In this document: piece after piece, positions 1-10,110 of the stretch
How the letters are laid out: each line of letters starts with the position of its first letter
How positions within the stretch are numbered: the first letter of the stretch is position 1
Origin: Mycolicibacterium baixiangningiae
GTDB lineage: Bacteria > Actinomycetota > Actinomycetes > Mycobacteriales > Mycobacteriaceae
NCBI RefSeq assembly: GCF_016313185.1
Contig: NZ_CP066218.1
Coordinates: forward strand, 5,270,001-5,334,000
DNA: 64,000 nt
Direction: 5' to 3'
The notes under the pieces: generated by a model
Databases searched by the model: none
The model's input: the letters and a program-made list of their open reading frames with translations, nothing else
Told to the model about the DNA's origin: nothing
Made by a program: the position numbers and the translations under genes

Positions 1-287
1 GCCGCGGCCACCGCTCGTGCGGCGATCGTGATACCGAACAGCATCGGGGGCCTGCTGCTGACCCGGGCGACGACCAGTCGACCGTCCCACCGCAGGTCCA
101 CCGCCGCCCCGTCCGGCGCGATCCGGCCGGCCACCTCGGTCGCCGTGGACTGGTCACCGCGCGCCGCCAGACGTGCCGCCTCGCGCGCGGCGTCGACGCA
201 CCGCACCTGCGCACCGACCGCGGAGAGGCCGGCGACGCACATCGCCAGCACGAGCACCACCGCGGCGATCGCGAACGCCGCTTCCAC
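1..287 (-). CDS. TadE-like pilus minor protein (3' end beyond window)
   Basis: Last visible gene of the minus-strand tad operon; the C-terminus lies off the left edge. The N-terminus reads VEAAFAIAAVVLVLAMCVAG, the hydrophobic TadE/TadF N-terminal helix, followed by a Cys- and Ala-rich region with AAREAARLAARGD, as in the M. tuberculosis Rv3655c family. I chose the GTG at 287-285, which gives MEAAFAI. The frame extends upstream through residues resembling the usual TadE leader (DDSGGAT), but that extension has no ATG/GTG/TTG, only a CTG at 314-312 overlapping the pilin stop. Predicted membrane-anchored, exported pseudopilin-like component. Family assignment is good; start uncertain. Confidence 0.75.
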   Translation of the reverse strand, partial: MEAAFAIAAVVLVLAMCVAGLSAVGAQVRCVDAAREAARLAARGDQSTATEVAGRIAPDGAAVDLRWDGRLVVARVSSRPPMLFGITIAARAVAA

Positions 288-310
288 CGTGGCGCCACCG
301 GAATCGTCAC

Positions 311-517
311 TCAGACATTGGTGTTGAGCGCGCGACTGATGATGTTGGTCAACGCACTGACGATGGAATCGCCGGTGACGACCGTGTAGAGGATCGCCCC
401 GAACGCCGCCGCGGCGATCGTGCCGATGGCGTATTCGACGGTCGACATGCCGGCGTCGTCCACCGCCAGGACGGTCACCCGCACCTTGACCTCGTCGAGC
501 ATTTCTCCCAGTGACAT
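311..517 (-). CDS. Flp-type pilin-like small membrane protein (DUF4244)
   Basis: A 68-residue protein with a short charged N-terminus, the segment DDAGMSTVEYAIGT and a hydrophobic helix AAAAFGAILYTVVTG. The G-x-S-T-V-E-Y-A motif is the prepilin-processing and Glu+5 signature of Flp/DUF4244 pilins, cut after Gly by a TadV-type peptidase in characterised systems. It lies between TadC and the TadE-like gene, as in Rv3656c. Likely the major pilin of the Tad-like apparatus. No prepilin peptidase gene is visible in the window. Confidence 0.85.
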   Translation of the reverse strand: MSLGEMLDEVKVRVTVLAVDDAGMSTVEYAIGTIAAAAFGAILYTVVTGDSIVSALTNIISRALNTNV

Positions 518-565
518 CGTGCCCTCCCTTACTCCCGTCCGCGGACCGTCCGCGAACTCCCCTTC

Positions 566-1144
566 TCACCACAGACCCGACTGCAGAACGTCACCGGCCA
601 GCCCCACCACGACGGGGACGATGCCCAGACACAGGAAGGCCGGCAGGTAACACACGCCGAGTGGCGCGGCGATCAGCACCGCCGCGCGTTCGGCCGCACC
701 CCGTACGACATCTGCTGCGTCACTTCGCGATTCGGCCGCGAGTTCCGCGACTCCCTGTGCCAGTGCCGTTCCGGACTCCGCCGACCGCCGCGCCAGTCGC
801 ATCAGCGCACGGGCATGGTCGTCGAGCGGCGGTCCGGGGTCCGACCAGGCGGTGGCCGCATCCGCGCCGAGTGCCAGCATGTCGGCCGCCCTCGTGAGGA
901 TCCGGGCCAGGCCGGCCGGGGCCGACGCCGCCGCAGCGGAGGCAGCAGCCGACACCGCCATGCCCGACGACAGACAGGCCGCGAACACGTCGAACGTCGA
1001 TGCCGCCGCGAGCGGATCGGCCTGTGCGCGCTCGAGCGGGCGGTCGATCCGCCGTCCGGCCACGCGCATTCTGGCCAGTCGCGCGCCGCCGTCGCGCCCG
1101 GTGAGCAGCAGGGCCAGCGCGAGCAGTGTTGCCGACACACTCAC
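566..1144 (-). CDS. TadC-like pilus assembly membrane protein
   Basis: 192 residues from the GTG at 1144-1142, which overlaps the TadB stop by 4 bp (GTGA). An earlier ATG in the same frame would overlap deeply with TadB and is unlikely. The protein has an N-terminal hydrophobic helix (SATLLALALLL), a cytoplasmic GspF-like helical domain with LARRSAESGTALAQGVAELA, and a C-terminal membrane segment. Short relative to proteobacterial TadC but typical of the mycobacterial Rv3657c type. With TadB it forms the inner-membrane platform for the TadA motor. Confidence 0.8.
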   Translation of the reverse strand: MSVSATLLALALLLTGRDGGARLARMRVAGRRIDRPLERAQADPLAAASTFDVFAACLSSGMAVSAAASAAAASAPAGLARILTRAADMLALGADAATAWSDPGPPLDDHARALMRLARRSAESGTALAQGVAELAAESRSDAADVVRGAAERAAVLIAAPLGVCYLPAFLCLGIVPVVVGLAGDVLQSGLW

Positions 1145-1923
1145 CTCGTCACCCCCGCGGTGATCCGGTCCGACCACAGCAGCCCGGCGCACGACAGCGT
1201 CACGCCGATCAGCAGCAGCCACCCTCCCGCCCCACCCGCGAGCAGGAACCGCACCGGATCCGCACCGATCAACTGGCCGAGACCGATTCCCAGTACCGGC
1301 AGTGCCGCCAGCACCGCCGCCGTGGCGCGAGCCCCAGCCATACCGGCGTTCACGAGTGACGAAAAGCGTTGCCGCTCATTGATATCGCGCTGGGCGGTCT
1401 GCATCAGTGTCGCAATGGACAGGCCGTGTGTGGCAGCCAGGTTCCAGCACACGGCGATCCGGTCCCACTGCGACGAGAGATCCGACCCCCTCGCGGTGTC
1501 GCGCAGACCTGCCGCGACGTCGGCGCCGAGCCGAGCGCGCGCTGCCACCGAGCGGAGGGCCGCGGCGATCTGGCCGTCGGTGTCGTCGGCTGCCGCCTCG
1601 AACGCCGCCACCGGATGCGCGCCCACACGCAGTTCACTCACCAACGTCTCCAGTGCGCACTGCAGCGACTCCGACTCCCGATCCCGTCGGCGCACCGCAC
1701 GGCGGTCGCGGATCCGCATCGCCGCGGTCGCGCCGACCACCATCGCGGCGAGGACGACTCCCGCGGGGGCAACCGCCCACACCGCCACCGCCGACACCGC
1801 GGCGAGCGCGATGGCCACCCGGTGCCGGCCAGGCGGACGCCGCACCGGCCTGCGCAGCCGCCGACCGACGTCGACGGGGTTGAGCAACACCGCCAATGCG
1901 AGGGCGAGCGCGGCGATGCTCAC
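1141..1923 (-). CDS. TadB-like pilus assembly membrane protein
   Basis: 260 residues, starting at the GTG 1923-1921 that overlaps the TadA stop (GTGA). Two hydrophobic helices lie near the N-terminus (SIAALALALAVLL; VAIALAAVSAVAVWAV), then a GspF/T2SSF-like helical domain with LSSQWDRIAVCWNLAATHGL, and two C-terminal helices. The order TadA-TadB-TadC with 4-bp overlaps indicates one translationally coupled operon. Rv3658c-type protein of the membrane platform. Confidence 0.82.
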   Translation of the reverse strand: MSIAALALALAVLLNPVDVGRRLRRPVRRPPGRHRVAIALAAVSAVAVWAVAPAGVVLAAMVVGATAAMRIRDRRAVRRRDRESESLQCALETLVSELRVGAHPVAAFEAAADDTDGQIAAALRSVAARARLGADVAAGLRDTARGSDLSSQWDRIAVCWNLAATHGLSIATLMQTAQRDINERQRFSSLVNAGMAGARATAAVLAALPVLGIGLGQLIGADPVRFLLAGGAGGWLLLIGVTLSCAGLLWSDRITAGVTR

Positions 1924-3086
1924 ATCGACCTCCGCATCGACACGAGGCGATTCAGCTCGGCGGCACCGGCGGCGAAGCCGCCGCCGGCCCGCCACGCCGG
2001 AACGACCCGGACCCGGCCGTCGTCGTGGGGCCGCAGCACCGCGATCTCGGTGAGCCGGCGCGAACCGGCGCCGTCGCGCGCCACGTGCAGCAGCACCTGC
2101 ACCGCTGCCGCCAATTGGCTGTGCAGCACCGCGCGGCCGAGGCCGCCCACCGCACCGAGGGCCTCCATCCGCGCGGGGACCTCAGCGGGATTGTTGGCGT
2201 GCACGGTCCCCGCTCCCCCGTCGTGGCCGGTGTTGAGCGCGGCCAGCAGGTCGACGACCTCGGCGCCGCGGACCTCGCCGACAACGATGCGGTCCGGCCG
2301 CATCCGCAGCGCCTGGCGCACCAGATCGCGGACCGTCACCTCGCCGACCCCCTCGACATTGGCGCCGCGCGCGACGAGTTTCACCACGTGGGGATGCTGT
2401 GGCGCCAGTTCAGCGGCGTCCTCGACGCAGACGATCCGCTCATGAGCACCGACCGCGCCGAGGGCAGCGGCCAGCAGTGTCGTCTTTCCCGCTCCGGTGC
2501 CGCCGCTGACCAGAAAAGCCAGCCGGGCGTCGATGACGTCGCGCAGCAGCGGGGCCGCCTCGCCGGCGATGGTGCCCGCGGCCTCGAGTGCGGCGAGATC
2601 CTGGCTGGCCGGCCGTAGCACGCGCAGTGACAGACACGTACCGGCGGTGGCGACGGGTGGCAGCACGGCGTGCAGGCGCACCGTGAACTCGCCGGTGCCC
2701 AGCCCGTGCAGTTGCCCGTCGACCCAGGGCTGCGCCTCGTCGAGGCGGCGTCCTGCGGCAAGCGCCAACCGCTGCGCGAGCCGTCGCACCGCGCCCTCGT
2801 CGGAGAAGCGGACGGAGGTACGGCGCAATCCTCGTCCGTCGTCGATCCACACCGCATCGGGTGCGGTGACCAGTACGTCGGTGGTCCCCTCGGCGCACAA
2901 CAGCGGGTCGAGGGGTCCGGCGCCGGTCAGCTCGGTCTGCAGCGCCCGCAGATTGGTGAGCACCTCGGTGTCGCCGAGGACTCCGCCGGACTCGGCGCGG
3001 ATCGCGGCCGCGACGACCGCCGGGTGCAGAGGGGACGCTTCGGCGGCCAGCCGCTCACGGACCCGGTCGATGAGTGAGGACGTCAT
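1920..3086 (-). CDS. TadA-like secretion/pilus assembly ATPase
   Basis: 388-residue CpaF/TadA (PilT/VirB11 superfamily) ATPase. It has an N-terminal helical domain, a Walker A motif SGGTGAGKTT around residue 200, a His/Asp-box region, and a Walker B-like segment RPDRIVVGEVRGAEVVDLL, then HDGGAGTVHANNP, the conserved second His motif of the family. The start is the ATG 3086-3084, overlapping the Ssd stop (ATGA). A much longer open frame upstream is an artefact of GC-rich sequence. It would power assembly of the Flp-like pilin encoded downstream. Corresponds to Rv3659c. Confidence 0.9.
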   Translation of the reverse strand: MTSSLIDRVRERLAAEASPLHPAVVAAAIRAESGGVLGDTEVLTNLRALQTELTGAGPLDPLLCAEGTTDVLVTAPDAVWIDDGRGLRRTSVRFSDEGAVRRLAQRLALAAGRRLDEAQPWVDGQLHGLGTGEFTVRLHAVLPPVATAGTCLSLRVLRPASQDLAALEAAGTIAGEAAPLLRDVIDARLAFLVSGGTGAGKTTLLAAALGAVGAHERIVCVEDAAELAPQHPHVVKLVARGANVEGVGEVTVRDLVRQALRMRPDRIVVGEVRGAEVVDLLAALNTGHDGGAGTVHANNPAEVPARMEALGAVGGLGRAVLHSQLAAAVQVLLHVARDGAGSRRLTEIAVLRPHDDGRVRVVPAWRAGGGFAAGAAELNRLVSMRRSM

Positions 3087-4147
3087 GCGACCTCCGCCAC
3101 CGGATGGCGGTGCAGCACGCCCAGCACACGGTGCGCGGCAGCTGAGAGCGGGGAGCGTCGCGACATCCGGAGGCCACCTCGCTCGAGCGCCTCGGCCAAC
3201 CCGGGCTGTGGTCGCATCGTGGCCAGCAGCGGGAGCCCGACGGATCCGGCCACCTCGCGGGCGCGCAAACCGCCCGGTGCGGGCCCGCGAACCACCAGTC
3301 CGACGTTCGGATTGATCGCCGACAGCCACGGCACCATCGCGCTCGCGGCCGCGCACGCCCGGACCTCGGCGGTCACGACCACGATGACCAGGTCGGCGGC
3401 GTCCAGAGCGATTTCCGCCGCCGACGTGGACCGGCGCGGCACATCGCAGACCACCATGGCGCCGCCGCGGCTGCCCGCGTCCAGCACCGCGGCCAGCGCC
3501 GTCGGGTCGACCTCCCCGCCGGCGCGGCCGTTGGCCAGCAGGGTGACCCCGGCGTGGCGGGGCAGGGCGTCGCGCAGCGCCGGGTAGCCGATGCGGCCGC
3601 CTCTCAACGTCAGGTCCGGCCAGCGCAGACCCGTCGCGGTCTCGGCGCCGAGCAGCAGGTCCAGCCCGCCACTCCAGGGATCAACGTCGACGAGTAGCGC
3701 GTCAGGGCCGGATAGGGCGAGCGCCGTGGCGAGTACGGATGCGCCCGCGCCGCCCCGTCCGGCGATCACGGCGGCGACCGCGCCGCGCCTGGCGTCCTCG
3801 CGCATCGATTCGGCGGCATCCGACAGTGAGACGACGAGGTCGGCCTCTTGGTCCGGCAGCGTCAACACCCGCTGAGCGCCCACCGCGATCGCCGCGTGCC
3901 AGTGCGTCTCCCGCAGCTGATCGCGCTCGATGAGGATGACGCGGTCCCGTCGCGGAAGCGCCTGCGCGGCGCAGCGGCGGGCGGATGGCTCGTCGAGTAG
4001 TACCGCCGCCGCTGCGCTCCAGACTTTGCGGCTCGACGGTTCCTCGGCGTAGACCACGTTGATCGCTGCCGCCGCCGCGACACGGTCGACGTCGTCGCGC
4101 AGTGCCGGATCGCTCAGCAAGACGAGCACGCCGGGGTTGGTGGCCAT
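3083..4147 (-). CDS. ssd: Ssd/TadZ-like septum-site and pilus-localisation ATPase-fold protein
   Basis: 354 residues. The N-terminal ~120 residues form a receiver-like domain, followed by a MinD/ParA-type P-loop fold with the deviant motif GRGGAGAS at about residues 129-136 (the canonical Lys after Gly-Ala-Gly is missing), then LLVDVDPWSGGLDLLLG and VVCDVPRRS switch regions. This matches the Rv3660c family, described in M. tuberculosis as septum-site determining protein. As the first gene of a tad operon it is also the TadZ/CpaE counterpart that positions the apparatus. Degenerate Walker A residues suggest weak or no ATP hydrolysis (inference). Confidence 0.85.
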   Translation of the reverse strand: MATNPGVLVLLSDPALRDDVDRVAAAAAINVVYAEEPSSRKVWSAAAAVLLDEPSARRCAAQALPRRDRVILIERDQLRETHWHAAIAVGAQRVLTLPDQEADLVVSLSDAAESMREDARRGAVAAVIAGRGGAGASVLATALALSGPDALLVDVDPWSGGLDLLLGAETATGLRWPDLTLRGGRIGYPALRDALPRHAGVTLLANGRAGGEVDPTALAAVLDAGSRGGAMVVCDVPRRSTSAAEIALDAADLVIVVVTAEVRACAAASAMVPWLSAINPNVGLVVRGPAPGGLRAREVAGSVGLPLLATMRPQPGLAEALERGGLRMSRRSPLSAAAHRVLGVLHRHPVAEVA

Positions 4148-4314
4148 GGCCCAACTGTGCCGCGCGGGCCGCCGTCGCAGCGCTGGCCAGGGGCCGATCA
4201 GCTACCCGCTGTGGATGAACCAGCAACTGTGGACAAGTACCCGGTTACACACCTGGGTTCAGTTCGGCAACGTTTCGGCATCATCGGAGTGATCCGTATT
4301 GCGAAGAAAACACC

Positions 4315-4414
4315 CGGAAAAAGGGACGACCCCCGCCAGGGGGGGAGGAGGCGGAGGTCGTCGTGTATCAGCCCCGGGGGGTCGGGCTGATGCACACCCG
4401 GCATAACCCGGGTA
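4315..4414 (-). ncRNA. 6C small RNA (B11/ncRv13660c type)
   Basis: Lies in the 428-bp gap between ssd and the Rv3661-type gene, where 6C RNA is found in mycobacteria. Read on the minus strand it forms a first hairpin, ATCAGCCC/GGGCTGAT with a GACCCCCCG loop. A second is ACGACC-CCGCC pairing with GGCGG-GGTCGT around a run of seven C, followed by five U (4322-4318). The two C-rich loops are the defining 6C feature. A 5' hairpin ACCCGG/CCGGGT is also present. The rest of this gap shows no gene. Confidence 0.88.
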
Positions 4415-4420
4415 ACGCCC

Positions 4421-4426
4421 ACTATA
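4421..4426 (-). promoter_or_regulatory. -10 box of 6C RNA
   Basis: TATAGT on the minus strand, placing the transcription start near 4414. A possible -35 (TTGCAT) lies about 19 nt further upstream. Confidence 0.6.
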
Positions 4427-4563
4427 CACACGGTACGGCTACGGAATGCAAGTCCCAGGCGCCTGAGAAATTAGTGATTCTTGAGAAAACCTGCGCGTAC
4501 GGACACCTGTCGTGATCTGCCATTTTGTACACCTGACCCCCCAGATGTCACGACGATGCCGTT

Positions 4564-4569
4564 TATGCT
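4564..4569 (+). promoter_or_regulatory. -10 box, leaderless start of HAD phosphatase gene
   Basis: TATGCT ends 6 nt before the GTG start at 4576, so transcription should begin at or next to the start codon. No Shine-Dalgarno sequence is visible. Confidence 0.55.
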
Positions 4570-4575
4570 GGCCTG

Positions 4576-5433
4576 GTGAGCGCATCGGAGCCGGCCGCCG
4601 CACCGTCGATCGATCCCGGACCAGGTTCGTCGCCGGGTCGCCCAGTGCGCACCGCTGCGTTTTTCGATCTTGACAAGACAGTCATCGCCAAGTCCAGCAC
4701 GTTGGCTTTTAGCAAACCTTTCTTTGATCAGGGCCTACTGAATCGGCGAGCGGTCCTCAAGTCGACCTATGCGCAGTTCCTTTTCTTGATGTCCGGCGCT
4801 GATCACGACCAGATGAACCGCATGCGGTCCTACGTGACGAACATGTGCACCGGGTGGGACGTCGAGCAGATCAAGTCCATCGTGGGCGAGACGCTGCACG
4901 AGATCGTCGACCCGCTCGTCTTCGCCGAAGCCGCCGATCTGATCGCCGACCACAAGCTCTGCGGCCGCGACGTGGTCGTCGTATCGGCGTCCGGGGAGGA
5001 AATCGTCGCACCGATTGCCCGTGCGCTCGGCGCCACCCACGCGATGGCGACCCGGATGGTCGTCGAAGACGGCAAGTACACCGGCGAGATCGCCTTCTAC
5101 TGCTACGGGGAGGGCAAGGTCGAGGCGATCCGCGCGTTGGCGGCGCGGGAGGGGTACGCGCTCGAGCATTGTTACGCCTACTCGGATTCGATCACCGACG
5201 TGCCGATGCTCGAGGCCGTCGGCCATCCGACCGCGGTGAACCCCGACCGGGCGCTGCGCAAGGAGGCCGCCGCCCGCGATTGGCCGGTGCGGACCTTCAC
5301 CAGGCCGGTGTCGCTGCGGGACCGCATCCCCGCGCCGTCGGGTGCGGCCGTGGCGACCACCGCGGCGGTGGGCATGAGCGCGCTCGCCGCAGGCGCACTG
5401 ACGTATTCGCTGCTCCGTCGCTTCGCGCTCTGA
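4576..5433 (+). CDS. HAD-IB family phosphatase (SerB-like, Rv3661 type)
   Basis: 285 residues. HAD motif I AFFDLDKTVI (nucleophile Asp near residue 33), motif II VVVSAS, and motif IV YAYSDSITDVPMLEAVG are all present, so the phosphatase core is intact. A C-terminal helix (AAVGMSALAAGALTYSLL) may anchor it to the membrane. Family members are annotated as phosphoserine-phosphatase-like, but this branch is distinct from the ACT-domain SerB2 and its substrate is not known. The GTG start fits the -10 box 6 nt upstream. The gene is flanked by two regulatory RNAs, 6C upstream and Ms1 downstream. Confidence 0.85.
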   Translation: MSASEPAAAPSIDPGPGSSPGRPVRTAAFFDLDKTVIAKSSTLAFSKPFFDQGLLNRRAVLKSTYAQFLFLMSGADHDQMNRMRSYVTNMCTGWDVEQIKSIVGETLHEIVDPLVFAEAADLIADHKLCGRDVVVVSASGEEIVAPIARALGATHAMATRMVVEDGKYTGEIAFYCYGEGKVEAIRALAAREGYALEHCYAYSDSITDVPMLEAVGHPTAVNPDRALRKEAAARDWPVRTFTRPVSLRDRIPAPSGAAVATTAAVGMSALAAGALTYSLLRRFAL

Positions 5434-5435
5434 CG

Positions 5436-5466
5436 ACGACGGCCCGGTAGCTGGGCGGTCCGTCGT
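5436..5466 (+). terminator. Hairpin after HAD phosphatase gene
   Basis: ACGACGG (5436-5442) pairs with CCGTCGT (5460-5466) right after the stop codon. There is no U-tract, as is usual for mycobacterial terminators. Confidence 0.45.
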
Positions 5467-5496
5467 AACGATCCGGAATCGCGCACCCGCCGGCAC

Positions 5497-5525
5497 TTGA
5501 TGTGATGGCGGTCACGGAGTACAAA
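5497..5525 (+). promoter_or_regulatory. Promoter of Ms1 RNA
   Basis: TTGATG (5497-5502) and TACAAA (5520-5525) are separated by 17 nt, a sigma-A-like arrangement. The predicted start is near 5527-5532. Confidence 0.6.
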
Positions 5526-5526
5526 G

Positions 5527-5832
5527 GAAGCACGGAAGCCCGGTGAGGCCAAGGTGTCACCGGAAGAGAAGGAGACACCTCCCGAGCCGGGCGACCCAGC
5601 ACGGAACCCGGCACCCACGCGGAGCACATGCCGCGGAATAGGCAAAAGTGTTGCGGGCCTGCGTAATTGCGAAGAGCGAACGATCACGGCGACTCTTTGG
5701 GTGGAGTAGTCCGTCGAAGCGCATCGCACTGACGCCGAGGCCAACCCACGCAACCCCCACAGCACGCTTGGTAACCGGAGTCCGTGCTAGCGGGCGGCGA
5801 GCCGAACTCGGATCGGAGCGTCGCCCGCTTTG
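5527..5832 (+). ncRNA. Ms1 / MTS2823 RNA (RNA-polymerase-binding, 6S-like)
   Basis: A ~300-nt gene-free stretch between the Rv3661- and Rv3662c-type genes, the known locus of Ms1 (MTS2823). The 5' segment AGCACGGA (5529-5536) is perfectly complementary to TCCGTGCT (5781-5788), giving the long end-closing stem expected of a 6S-like RNA. It ends in a strong terminator hairpin. Established work on M. smegmatis shows that Ms1 binds core RNA polymerase and accumulates in stationary phase. The identity is from position, length and fold rather than alignment. Confidence 0.85.
5789..5832 (+). terminator. Ms1 terminator
   Basis: AGCGGGCG (5789-5796) pairs with CGCCCGCT (5822-5829), followed by a short T run. 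Confidence 0.7.
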
Positions 5833-5846
5833 CGTTGCTGGAGGTA

Positions 5847-6587
5847 TCACCCCGACGTCGCCGAGGCGATCTGCAAGGCCTCGCGAGCGCCGGCATGCAG
5901 GGCCCGGCAGCTGAGGAGCAGCCACGCCGTCAGCCCGTCGGGGGTGCCGGAGGCGAACCCGCGGGCGGCGGCCTGATAGTCACCGGACTGGCGCATCCAG
6001 TAGACCTCCGGAACCCCGAGGCCGTGCGGGTCGAGGCCGCTGGTGATCGTCACCAATCGCGACACCCCCCGGGCCACCACCCCGTCGGCCGTGCCGAACG
6101 GCGCCAGGGTCAACAGCTCTCCGTGGGCGACGGCGGCGAGCACCGGTGCAGGCACGCGTGAACCGCCGGTGAGGATCTCGACCAGCAGCTCCAGCCGGGT
6201 GCCCACACCCACGTCTGCGCGGGGCCGGCCGAGGTGCTCGTCGTCGGTGAGGTCGGCCGCGGCCAGCGCGTGCAGTCGGGCCAGCGCCTGCAGCGGCGCC
6301 CGCTGCCACACGTCGACCAGTGCGGTCGCGCCGCCCTCGAGCGCTTGTGACACCCGCAGCGCGCCGGCCAACACCGGATCGGGGTCACCGGTGTCGGTCA
6401 GTTGCAGCGATCCGCCGTCGAGCACCGACGACGCCCGCGCCGCGCGTAGCGCCGCCTCGGCCGCCGTGGCGGGCCAGCCGCGGAGGTTCGTGCGGTGCCG
6501 GTGCGCTCGTCCGAGCGCCTCGCGGGCTTCGTCGCTGGCTTCGGCCACCCCGGGTAACTCGGCGAGTGGGGCCAACGGATCGGTCAT
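5847..6587 (-). CDS. Conserved hypothetical protein (Rv3662c type)
   Basis: 246 residues from the ATG at 6587-6585 (MTDPLAPLAEL). Mostly helical and Ala/Leu-rich, with no signal peptide or membrane segment. The central part (ALVDVWQRAPLQALARLHAL) is faintly reminiscent of the helical bundle of Fic-type proteins, but no HPFxxGNGR motif is present, so I assign no activity. The open frame continues far upstream antisense to acs, but that part is a shadow. Conserved in position next to Ms1 and acs in mycobacteria. Confidence 0.7.
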   Translation of the reverse strand: MTDPLAPLAELPGVAEASDEAREALGRAHRHRTNLRGWPATAAEAALRAARASSVLDGGSLQLTDTGDPDPVLAGALRVSQALEGGATALVDVWQRAPLQALARLHALAAADLTDDEHLGRPRADVGVGTRLELLVEILTGGSRVPAPVLAAVAHGELLTLAPFGTADGVVARGVSRLVTITSGLDPHGLGVPEVYWMRQSGDYQAAARGFASGTPDGLTAWLLLSCRALHAGAREALQIASATSG

Positions 6588-6700
6588 GGCTGCACACGGT
6601 AGTCGACCGCTGGACCGGTGATTTCCGACGCTCGTCGCACCACACCGGCCGTCCGCAGGCGGTGTTGTGAGGTCTCGACGTGGACACCCCGCCGGGTGAC

Positions 6701-6706
6701 TACCCT
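6701..6706 (+). promoter_or_regulatory. -10 box upstream of acs
   Basis: TACCCT lies 7 nt before the ATG at 6714, consistent with a leaderless acs transcript. Confidence 0.5.
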
Positions 6707-6713
6707 CACATGT

Positions 6714-8663
<1,950 letters not shown>

Positions 8664-8667
8664 GCGC

Positions 8668-8724
8668 CGAAACAGCATTCCCGGTCATCAAGTCACACAC
8701 TTGACGACCGGGAATGCTGTTTCG
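8668..8724. terminator. Bidirectional terminator between acs and S1 protease
   Basis: A 26-bp stem with one A-C mismatch and a 5-nt loop sits exactly between two convergent genes. It begins CGAAACAGCATTC and ends GAATGCTGTTTCG. Confidence 0.8.
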
Positions 8725-8733
8725 CGCGGAAAG

Positions 8734-9441
8734 TCAGCGAGCGCCGACCGGGACGAAACCCGAACCCGGTCGGTTCTTGGCGGCGATGTCGGCCAACTGC
8801 GTGTTGAACGACATGGTCACCGCCGGTGTGTGCAGCGGGATGTACTTCACCACGCACGTCGGCAGACCCTCGGTGTAGGCGCCGTGGATCATGCCGACCA
8901 GCCGGTTGTCGACCGTGACCGGTGCACCGGAGTCACCTGGCTGACCGCACACCTGGTTGACGATGGTGCCCGGATCCTCACCCGGTCCCCACGTCACCCC
9001 GCACGAGTAGCCGGTGGTGCGTCCCAGTTTGCAGGCGACCTGCCCGAACGCCGGGTCGGGACCGAGGCCGTTGATCTGGAAGCCGTTGACATTATTGGTC
9101 GGGGTGACCTTCTGCGGATCGAACTGGATCACCGCGTAATCGAGCGCCTCGTTACCCGCGACCATGGTGCCGAGGATGCCCGCGTCCTGTGCGCCTTCGG
9201 CCGACACCGTCGCGCCGGGTCCGCCGCAGTGCGCGGACGTGAAGCCGATCAGGTTGCCGCGGTTGTCGTTACCGATGGTGGTCAGGGTGCAGAAGGATTC
9301 ACCGTTGACGACGATGCCGGAGCCACCACCGAGGACAACGGGCCCGACCGCTCCGGCGGCGGGCGCCGTGGCGAGCACGTGGGCGACGCAGAAGGCCAGG
9401 GCCGCCACGATCGAGGCCAGTCGGCGGTGTCCGGTACGCAA
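8734..9441 (-). CDS. Secreted S1-family serine protease (Rv3668c type)
   Basis: 235 residues. The N-terminus (RRLASIVAALAFCVAHVLA, then TAPAAGA) is a Sec signal peptide with a likely cleavage after AGA. The chymotrypsin-fold triad is visible: His in GFTSAHCGG, Asp in ALDYAVIQF, and Ser in CGQPGDSGAPV. Several Cys residues (SFC, AHC, VAC, YSC, QVC, PTC) suggest disulfides in an exported enzyme. Resembles alpha-lytic-type proteases without a large pro-region. Convergent with acs; substrate unknown. Confidence 0.88.
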   Translation of the reverse strand: MRTGHRRLASIVAALAFCVAHVLATAPAAGAVGPVVLGGGSGIVVNGESFCTLTTIGNDNRGNLIGFTSAHCGGPGATVSAEGAQDAGILGTMVAGNEALDYAVIQFDPQKVTPTNNVNGFQINGLGPDPAFGQVACKLGRTTGYSCGVTWGPGEDPGTIVNQVCGQPGDSGAPVTVDNRLVGMIHGAYTEGLPTCVVKYIPLHTPAVTMSFNTQLADIAAKNRPGSGFVPVGAR

Positions 9442-9570
9442 TGTCGCTCCCCCATCGATGTGCCCGACCCACCTGACGATCGGGTCAGTCTATCGTCGGC
9501 CGGAATCGTTTAGCTGATCGCCACATGGCAACATGAAGCCCGACTGACATCACAGTGGGAGGAAGTGTCC

Positions 9571-10110
9571 GTGAGCAGAGGCGAACGCAAGAACGGCGTG
9601 CCCACCACCGTCACGTCGATTCCGCTGGTGGATCCGCATGCGCCCAACCCCGATCCCTCGATCGGAGATCTGGTCAAGGACGCCACCTCGCAGGTGTCGA
9701 CGCTGGTGCGGGCCGAGGTCGAGTTGGCCAAGGCCGAGATCACCCGTGACGTCAAGAAGGGTCTGACCGGCAGCGTCTTCTTCATCGCCGCGCTGGTCGT
9801 GCTGTTCTATTCGACCTTCTTCTTCTTTTTCTTCGCCGCCGAGTTGCTCGACACCTGGCTGTGGCGGTGGGCGTCGTTCCTGATCGTCTTCGGTGTCATG
9901 GTGGTCGTCACCGCACTGCTGGCGCTGCTCGGTTATCTGAAGGTGCGCCGTATCCGCGGTCCGCGGCAGACCATCGAGTCGGTGAAGGAGACGCGGGAGG
10001 CGCTCACCCCCGGTCACGACAAGGTCCAGAAGTCGGTCGCCGTCGGAGACGGCCAGAAGGCACGAGCCGTCTCCGACGGTCAGAAGACCGGCGACCCGTC
10101 CGGCTGGTAA
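9571..10110 (+). CDS. Phage-holin-superfamily membrane protein (Rv3669 type)
   Basis: 179 residues from the GTG at 9571. GGAGGA lies 7 nt before it, whereas the GTG at 9565 is too close to that site. A basic N-terminus, a charged amphipathic segment (TLVRAEVELAKAEITRDVKKG) and two membrane helices (SVFFIAALVVLFYSTFFFF; SFLIVFGVMVVVTALLALLG) match the actinobacterial holin-X/DUF1469 group. A Lys-rich tail carries a short internal repeat. Its stop overlaps the next start (TAATG), so it is coupled to the epoxide hydrolase gene. Confidence 0.78.
   Translation: MSRGERKNGVPTTVTSIPLVDPHAPNPDPSIGDLVKDATSQVSTLVRAEVELAKAEITRDVKKGLTGSVFFIAALVVLFYSTFFFFFFAAELLDTWLWRWASFLIVFGVMVVVTALLALLGYLKVRRIRGPRQTIESVKETREALTPGHDKVQKSVAVGDGQKARAVSDGQKTGDPSGW

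Noticed and set aside
4198..4431. 77-codon minus-strand ORF between ssd and the HAD gene
   Set aside because: It coincides with the 6C RNA and its promoter, and the translated sequence has no coding character.
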